From assembly GCA_903920435.1 (NCBI GenBank), contig CAIXMB010000098.1, forward strand, positions 1 to 64,000: DNA of 64,000 nucleotides, in the 5' to 3' direction. The notes below the pieces were generated by a model. It saw only the letters and a list, made by a program, of their open reading frames with translations, was not told where the DNA came from and searched no databases. Below, piece after piece: positions 59,128 to 64,000 of this stretch (positions are counted from its first letter, which is position 1; every line of letters begins with the position of its first letter). Source of the DNA: an uncultured Actinomycetes bacterium (lineage in GTDB: Bacteria > Actinomycetota > Actinomycetes > Actinomycetales > Microbacteriaceae). Made by a program: the position numbers and the translations under genes.

Positions 59128-60273
59128 TCAGCGCAGGAGAAGGTTCGGCTGCAGCAGGTACTTGTAGTTGTCGGCGCCCGGCTGGTCTTTCGACGACTGG
59201 CTCGTGATGAGCACGGGGCCGGGCTTGTTCGGGTTCTCGGTCTTGGTGAACGAGATGCGCACGAACTCCGAGTGCACCGAGCTCAAACCGTCGAGCAGGA
59301 ACTGCGGCTTGAGCGAGACGACAGTGTCTGTTCCGGTGAGGAATGCGTCGATCGACTCGGATGCCTGGGCCTGCTCCGAACCGATTGCCTCGAGGGTCAC
59401 GCCCTCGATCGTGAAGGTGAACCGCAGGGCCGCCTCGCGCTCAAGCACGAGTGACACGCGGCGGACGGCCTCAATCAGCTCAGCGGTGTTGATCACCGCA
59501 TAGTTGTCGACGACCTCGGGGAAAAGTCGCTTGACCGGGGGGAAGTTGCCCTTGATGAGCAGCGACGTGACGGTCTTCTTGTCGGCCTGGAAGGCGATGA
59601 GCTCGCGGTCGTCGGTGCTCGTGATCGCGACGGAAACCGTGCCGCTGTGACCGAAGGTCTTGCCGATCTCGATCAGCGTGCGCGACGGCACGAGTGCGGT
59701 CGCGGTCTCGAGACCGGAGTTGCCGGCATCCCAGGCGATCTCGCGGACCGCGACGCGGTACCGATCGGTGGCAACGAGGGAGATGCTGTTCTCGGAGACC
59801 TCGAGCTGCACGCCCGTGATGACCGGAGTCACGTCGTCCCGCGAAGCGGCGACGGCGACTTGCGAGATCGCGGCGGCGAAGTCCTCCGCCTGGAGCAGGC
59901 CCGCACGGTCGGATACCTGGGGGAGGGTCGGGTACTCATCGACGGGCATGCTCAGGAGGGTGAACTGGCCGGCGCCGCAGGCCACGGTGATACGGCCCTC
60001 GTCGGTGGAGAACGTCACGGGAGCGTTCGGGAGGCGGCTGGCGATGTCGGCGAGCAGGCGACCCGAGACGAGAACGCGCCCCGGCTCCTCGACCTTCGCG
60101 CTGATCTCGGTACGAGCAGATACCTCATAGTCGAACGACGAGAGGACCAGCCCATCGTCGGATGCCTCGATGAGAACACCGCTCAGAATGGGGAGCGTGG
60201 TGCGCTGGGGCAGCAACTTGACGGCGAACGAAACGGCCTCGCTGAAGACGTCGCGATTGACCTGGAACTTCAC
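59128..60273 (-). CDS. dnaN: DNA polymerase III beta subunit (sliding clamp)
   Basis: 381 residues starting at the GTG at 60273 (MKFQVNRDVF), preceded by AGGGG at good distance; in-frame GTG codons further up are less likely. Three clamp domains; LPILSGVLIEA and the C-terminal PVLITSQSSKDQPG...YKYLLQPNLLLR pattern are typical. Ring-shaped dimer holding polymerases on DNA; also the partner of NucS. Confidence 0.96.
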   Translation of the reverse strand: MKFQVNRDVFSEAVSFAVKLLPQRTTLPILSGVLIEASDDGLVLSSFDYEVSARTEISAKVEEPGRVLVSGRLLADIASRLPNAPVTFSTDEGRITVACGAGQFTLLSMPVDEYPTLPQVSDRAGLLQAEDFAAAISQVAVAASRDDVTPVITGVQLEVSENSISLVATDRYRVAVREIAWDAGNSGLETATALVPSRTLIEIGKTFGHSGTVSVAITSTDDRELIAFQADKKTVTSLLIKGNFPPVKRLFPEVVDNYAVINTAELIEAVRRVSLVLEREAALRFTFTIEGVTLEAIGSEQAQASESIDAFLTGTDTVVSLKPQFLLDGLSSVHSEFVRISFTKTENPNKPGPVLITSQSSKDQPGADNYKYLLQPNLLLR

Positions 60274-60617
60274 TTCATTCACCCCTGACACGGATCGGTG
60301 GTCTGGGCGTTAATACTGGCACAGCCGGGTGGGCCGCGGACCATGGGTTGTCTCGCTCAAGAATCTGTTCTTTAAAGGGACAACATTCTTAACCGCTGTG
60401 CGAACTGTGAGTAACTCAGCCGAGCACGCTCAAGTGTTGGGAACTACAACGGTGTGAGATGTGGGCGACGCCGTCGAAATGTCGCACAGTCGCGGGGACG
60501 CTGAGGTGAACGCGATTCGTTTTCCACAGAAACGAATTCTGAATGAACAGGTTGTCCGGTGTGTCGCCCTAGTTATCCACAGGTTCTGCACACTGTGTGT
60601 AAACCGCTGCTTGAGAC
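60274..60617. other. dnaN-dnaA intergenic region, candidate oriC
   Basis: 344 bp without a gene. It holds a perfect DnaA box TTATCCACA (60573-60581), a near-match TTTTCCACA (60520-60528) and an AT-rich segment around 60361-60400 (TTCTTTAAAGGGACAACATTC) that could be the unwinding site. Few boxes match fully, so the extent of the origin is uncertain. The dnaN promoter is probably near TATTAA at the left edge. Confidence 0.7.
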
Positions 60618-62030
60618 CTAGCCCTTGTAGCGGTGGTTCTGCTTGATGCGGCTCGTGAGCTCGGTGACCTGGTTGTAGATCGAGCGGCGCTCTTTCATGA
60701 GCTCGGTGATCTTCTTGTTCGCGTACATCACCGTGGTGTGGTCGCGGTTGCCGAACAGCTGGCCGATCTTCGGCAGCGACAGGTTCGTCATCTCACGGCA
60801 GAGGTACATCGCGATCTGTCGTGCGGTGGCCACGGCCTGCGAGCGCGACGAGCCGTACAGGTCGTCGACCGTGAGCTTGAAGTACTCCGCGGTGTGGTTG
60901 ATGATGTCGACCGGTGCGATGACGTTGTCTTCGTCGAGAGTGATGAGGTCTTTGAGCACCGTCTGCACGAGAGCGAGATCGACGGCCGTCTTGTTCAGGC
61001 TCGCGAAGGCGGTGACCCGAATGAGTGTGCCCTCGAGCTCACGGATGTTCGACGACACCTTGGTCGCCATGTACTCCAGGATGTCGTTGCCGATCTGCAG
61101 CTTCTCGCTCTGGGCCTTCTTGCGGAGGATGGCGATGCGGGTTTCGAGATCGGGCGCCTGCACGTCGGTGATGAGGCCCCACTCGAAGCGCGAGCGCATC
61201 CGGTCCTCGAAGCCGGTGAGGTGCTTGGGCGGCAGGTCGCTGGTGATGACCACCTGCTTGTTGTGGTCATGCAGTGTGTTGAACGTGTGGAAGAACGCCT
61301 CCTGCGTCGAATCCTTGCCCTGGAGGAACTGGATGTCGTCGATCAGGAGGATGTCGATCTCGCGGTAGCGCGACTGGAACACCGAGGCCCGGTTGTTCGC
61401 GATCGAGTTGATGAAGTCGTTGGTGAACTCCTCGGAGCTGACGTACCGAACACGGATGCCCGGGTAGAGGCTCTCCGCATAGTGGCCGATCGCGTGCAGG
61501 AGGTGGGTCTTGCCGAGGCCGGACTCCCCGTAGATGAAGAGCGGGTTGTAGGCCTTCGCGGGTGCTTCGGCCACGGCCACGGCGGCCGCGTGCGCGAAGC
61601 GGTTGGAGCCGCCGATGACGAAGTTATCAAAGCTGTACTTGGGGTTGAGCCTCGAGTCCGACCGGCGCGCCTGGCTGTCGATGGGAGGAACAACGGTGGG
61701 CTCGATGTACGGCTGGGAGTCGACGGGATCGATGCTCTGCTCGAGGACGTCGTGCTGGATCTCCGGGTTGACGACAATCGCGAAGTTCGACACCTCCTCG
61801 TCGTCGCTCAGGCCGGCGATGGCGTTGAGCAGGGGCATCCGGATGCGCTGCTCCAGCATGCCGCGGGTGAGCTCGTTGGGCACCTCGAGATAGAGGGTTC
61901 CTGCCATGATGCCCTTGGGCTCGACGAGGTTGATGAAGCCGAGGAGCTGCGGAGTGATGCGGTCATCGGACGTCAGGCGCGACAGCACTGACTGCCAGAT
62001 GCCTCTCGTCGTGTCCGGGGTCTCCGACAT
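60618..62030 (-). CDS. dnaA: chromosomal replication initiator protein DnaA
   Basis: 470 residues. N-terminal domain I (IWQSVLSRLTSDDRI), a short linker, then AAA+ domain with Walker A GESGLGKTHLLHAIGHY (168-) and Walker B ILLIDDIQFLQGK, and the C-terminal DNA-binding domain with YLCREMTNLSLPKIGQLFGN followed by RDHTTVMYA. AGGAAGTG precedes the ATG. Binds DnaA boxes found on both sides. Phased repeats lie in its leader. Confidence 0.97.
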   Translation of the reverse strand: MSETPDTTRGIWQSVLSRLTSDDRITPQLLGFINLVEPKGIMAGTLYLEVPNELTRGMLEQRIRMPLLNAIAGLSDDEEVSNFAIVVNPEIQHDVLEQSIDPVDSQPYIEPTVVPPIDSQARRSDSRLNPKYSFDNFVIGGSNRFAHAAAVAVAEAPAKAYNPLFIYGESGLGKTHLLHAIGHYAESLYPGIRVRYVSSEEFTNDFINSIANNRASVFQSRYREIDILLIDDIQFLQGKDSTQEAFFHTFNTLHDHNKQVVITSDLPPKHLTGFEDRMRSRFEWGLITDVQAPDLETRIAILRKKAQSEKLQIGNDILEYMATKVSSNIRELEGTLIRVTAFASLNKTAVDLALVQTVLKDLITLDEDNVIAPVDIINHTAEYFKLTVDDLYGSSRSQAVATARQIAMYLCREMTNLSLPKIGQLFGNRDHTTVMYANKKITELMKERRSIYNQVTELTSRIKQNHRYKG

Positions 62031-62328
62031 TGCTGCACTTCCTCTTTTGCTACGTGTATTGCTACGTGATTGCTACCGGACCGCTGCGTGTCCACAGGTT
62101 TATCCACCGTTGGGGATGGCCACCCGACCCCCGAAACGGCTGGGTTTCACCTTAGTTCTCCACAGGGTGTCGTTACCAACCCCAGTTACTCTGGTGTGGA
62201 TAATGCGAATCCAGGCCCGCAAAGTTTGACCGCGTGGGTTTAACGCCGTACTTTTAATCAGTTGACTTCCAGCCTTCGGGCTTACCCCTTCTTTCCGGCC
62301 TTCAGAGCTGGGCTTTGGAGATACCGCT
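62031..62328. other. dnaA-rpmH intergenic region, candidate oriC arm
   Basis: 298 bp without a gene. DnaA-box-like sites: GTGTCCACA (62088-62096), TTATCCACC (62100-62108), TTCTCCACA (62156-62164) and a perfect TGTGGATAA (62195-62203, other strand). Four sites in 116 bp suggest DnaA binding for replication or for control of dnaA and rpmH. TTGACT at 62263-62268 is a candidate rpmH -35. Confidence 0.65.
62047..62076 (-). promoter_or_regulatory. phased direct repeats in the dnaA leader
   Basis: TTGCTAC occurs at 62047, 62059 and 62070 (periods 12 and 11 bp; the first two as TTGCTACGTG), 17-46 nt upstream of the dnaA start. The helical phasing suggests a protein-binding site or an origin-unwinding element. 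Confidence 0.5.
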
Positions 62329-62466
62329 ATGAGCAAGAGAACTTTCCAGCCGAACAACCGCCGTCGTGCGAAGGTTCACGGCTTCCGCCTCCGCATGCGC
62401 ACCCGCGCGGGCCGTGCCATCCTTGCTGCTCGTCGCCGCAAGGGTCGCACCGAACTGTCCGCGTAG
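62329..62466 (+). CDS. rpmH: ribosomal protein L34
   Basis: 45 residues, [19 protein letters not shown] then [20 protein letters not shown] and TELSA: the highly basic L34 sequence is nearly invariant. GGAG lies before the ATG. Part of the large ribosomal subunit; first gene of the conserved rpmH-rnpA-yidD-yidC operon pointing away from the origin. Confidence 0.97.
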   Translation: MSKRTFQPNNRRRAKVHGFRLRMRTRAGRAILAARRRKGRTELSA

Positions 62467-62475
62467 TACCTTCGC

Positions 62476-62814
62476 GTGCTCGCCAGGGCGAACCGGGTAA
62501 CTCTTCCCGCCGACTTCCGCACCGCGGTTCGTCGCGGTCGTCGGGTCGGTACGTCTGCGGCAGTGCTTCACATCCTGGAACGGCCCGGCTCTGAGCCGAG
62601 CCGTTTCGGCTTTATCGTGACGAAAGCCGTAGGCAACGCCGTGACTCGCAACCTCGTGCGCCGCCGGCTGCGGTCTGTGGGCCGCGAGGTGCTCGCCGAG
62701 TCGCCCACCGGAACCGATGTGGTCATGCGTGCGCTGCCAGGTTCCGAGCAGGTTCCGTGGGCTACCCTGCACGCGGAGATCTCCGACGGTCTCAGGAAGC
62801 GGTCGAGAGCATGA
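62476..62814 (+). CDS. rnpA: ribonuclease P protein component
   Basis: 112 residues. The RNA-binding signature appears as AVGNAVTRNLVRRRLRSVGRE (RNxxRR-type motif), after FGFIVTKAV. Cofactor of the RNase P ribozyme that matures tRNA 5' ends. GTG start 9 bp after rpmH; ends in a 4-bp overlap with yidD. Confidence 0.95.
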   Translation: MLARANRVTLPADFRTAVRRGRRVGTSAAVLHILERPGSEPSRFGFIVTKAVGNAVTRNLVRRRLRSVGREVLAESPTGTDVVMRALPGSEQVPWATLHAEISDGLRKRSRA

Positions 62815-63137
62815 ACCCCACGGTGGCGTTCGTCCTCCTCGCACCTCGCAATGTCTGTGTCGCGATTCTCAAGGTCTACCGCACGGTGATCTCCCCCCTG
62901 TACGGCGACGTCTGCCGCTACTACCCGACGTGCTCGCACTACGCGATGCAGGCCATCCAGCAGCACGGAGTCGTGCGCGGGGTCTGGCTGGGCACCCGCC
63001 GTATCGCGCGCTGTCATCCGTGGGCGGAGGGCGGCATCGACGATGTCCCCGAGCGCGCCCACGACCGCTACTCGATCACGCGCTTCGGCTTCGTGGTCGC
63101 CAATCCCCACTTCGCCAGTAGCCACGGAAAGGGCTGA
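62811..63137 (+). CDS. yidD: membrane protein insertion efficiency factor YidD
   Basis: 108 residues starting at the ATG that overlaps the rnpA stop (ATGA). The YidD core YRTVISPLYGDVCRYYPTCS and HYAMQAIQQHG, then RIARCHPW, with three conserved cysteines. The C-terminus is about 25 residues longer than the shortest homologues. Assists YidC in the membrane. Confidence 0.95.
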   Translation: MNPTVAFVLLAPRNVCVAILKVYRTVISPLYGDVCRYYPTCSHYAMQAIQQHGVVRGVWLGTRRIARCHPWAEGGIDDVPERAHDRYSITRFGFVVANPHFASSHGKG

Positions 63138-63142
63138 CCCGC

Positions 63143-64000
63143 ATGCCGGACTTTATCGGAACAATTCTCTGGCCCATCAAATGGGTCATCGAGGCGATCC
63201 TCGTCGCCTTCCACTGGTTCTGGAGCGAGGTCATCGGCCTCGATGCCACCGCCGGTATCACCTGGGTGCTCTCGATCGTCGGCCTCGTGCTCGTGGTGCG
63301 TGCGGCCCTCATCCCGATCTTCGTCCGCCAGATCAAGAGCCAGCGCCGCATGCTCGAGGTGGCGCCGCAGCTCAAGAAGATCCAGGACAAGTACAAGGGC
63401 AAGAAGGATCAGTTCTCCCGCGAGGCGATGTCGCGCGAGACCATGGAGATGTACAAGAAGACGGGCACCAACCCGCTCGCCTCGTGCCTGCCGCTCCTCA
63501 TCCAGATGCCGATCTTCTTCAGCCTCTTCTCCGTGCTCCAGGAGGCGAACAAGGGCCAGACCGGTATCGGCTTCCTGACGAAGGACCTCTCCGAGAACTT
63601 CGGCAAGGCCTCGCTGTTCGGCATCGCACCCCTCCACGACAGCATCCAGAGTGCCGCCGCCAAGAACCCGGTGGAGGTGGTTGTCATTGTCATCGCCGTG
63701 GTGATGGTGATCATCATGACCGCGTCGCAGTTCATCACGCAGCTGCAGATCATGTCGCGCAACCAGTCGGCCGAGATGAAGGCCAGCCCGATGTACCGCC
63801 AGCAGCGCATCCTGCTGTACATCCTCCCCCTCGTGTTCGCGTTCTCCGGTTTCGCCTTCCCCATCGGCGTCATGTTCTACTGGCTCACCTCGAACATCTG
63901 GACCATGGTCCAGCAGTTCCTCGTCATCCGGAACATGCCCACGCCCGGCAGCGAGGCCGCCCTCGCCCGTGAAGCGCGACTCGCCAAGCGGGCCCAGCGC
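63143..64000 (+). CDS. yidC: membrane protein insertase YidC (3' end beyond window)
   Basis: 286 residues seen, truncated by the window end. Short N-terminus typical of Gram-positive YidC/Oxa1 (no large periplasmic domain); helix 1 LVVRAALIPIFV, the charged cytosolic hairpin QLKKIQDKYKGKKDQFSREA, NPLASCLPLLIQMPIFFSLF, and three further helices to MFYWLTSNIWTMVQQF. A conserved Arg in helix 1 (VVRAAL) is present. Inserts membrane proteins with or without Sec. Confidence 0.95.
   Translation, partial: MPDFIGTILWPIKWVIEAILVAFHWFWSEVIGLDATAGITWVLSIVGLVLVVRAALIPIFVRQIKSQRRMLEVAPQLKKIQDKYKGKKDQFSREAMSRETMEMYKKTGTNPLASCLPLLIQMPIFFSLFSVLQEANKGQTGIGFLTKDLSENFGKASLFGIAPLHDSIQSAAAKNPVEVVVIVIAVVMVIIMTASQFITQLQIMSRNQSAEMKASPMYRQQRILLYILPLVFAFSGFAFPIGVMFYWLTSNIWTMVQQFLVIRNMPTPGSEAALAREARLAKRAQR

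Overview
The window is a high-GC actinobacterial chromosome segment that contains the replication origin. The family is most likely Microbacteriaceae; the genus cannot be told from the sequence. Three things support this. The gene order around dnaA (yidC-yidD-rnpA-rpmH / dnaA-dnaN-gnd-recF-dciA-gyrB-gyrA-DUF3566-tRNA-Ile-tRNA-Ala-ppiA-crgA-pabA-pknB-pknA-pbpA-rodA-pstP-fhaB-fhaA) is the classic actinobacterial one. NucS and a coproporphyrin-type haem pathway (HemQ, [2Fe-2S]-type ferrochelatase) are present. Many genes have a TANNNT -10 box 6-7 nt before the start codon, the leaderless arrangement common in this phylum. I see no insertion sequence, prophage, CRISPR array or rRNA operon.

Left part (1-17.4 kb): a small membrane protein, pfkA and a DUF1304 gene, then haem synthesis. 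The hem genes run leftward as hemE-hemY-(Qnr/MfpA-like pentapeptide protein)-hemQ-hemH-hemC-hemB-hemL, mostly with ATGA/GTGA/TGATG overlaps. hemA plus a GNAT gene diverge from hemE across 17 bp, and hemD is displaced beyond an envelope-protein trio. A GH3 glycosidase/MFS operon follows.

Middle part (17.4-36.7 kb) is accessory and housekeeping: a LAXTG-anchored surface protein, a beta-lactamase-fold protein overlapping an M13 peptidase, an ABC exporter with a GbsR-type regulator, a LacI/MFS pair, a second MFS paralogue, nucS, a HAD phosphatase, an OhrR-like regulator, a bile-acid-type symporter, an srsABC-like type III polyketide operon (synthase, methyltransferase, flavin oxidase), a lipoprotein, tRNA-Leu(CAG) and a MOSC gene.

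Right part (36.7-64 kb): the fhaA-fhaB-pstP-rodA-pbpA-pknA-pknB cell-wall growth operon, pabA, a class E sortase (plausible partner of the LAXTG protein), crgA, rhomboid, ppiA, a parS-like palindrome, two tRNAs, the gyrase/recF/dnaN/dnaA block and, across the origin, rpmH-rnpA-yidD-yidC (yidC is cut by the window end). DnaA boxes flank dnaA on both sides.

The most noteworthy non-gene signals are three families of palindromic repeats (one supplies the hemL stop codon, another lies inside coding frames), divergent promoters with overlapping -10 boxes, tandem palindromic operators left between two convergent genes, and helically phased repeats in the dnaA leader. Nothing clearly amounts to a wholly new multi-gene system. 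All functional calls are by reading motifs and synteny, without database searches.
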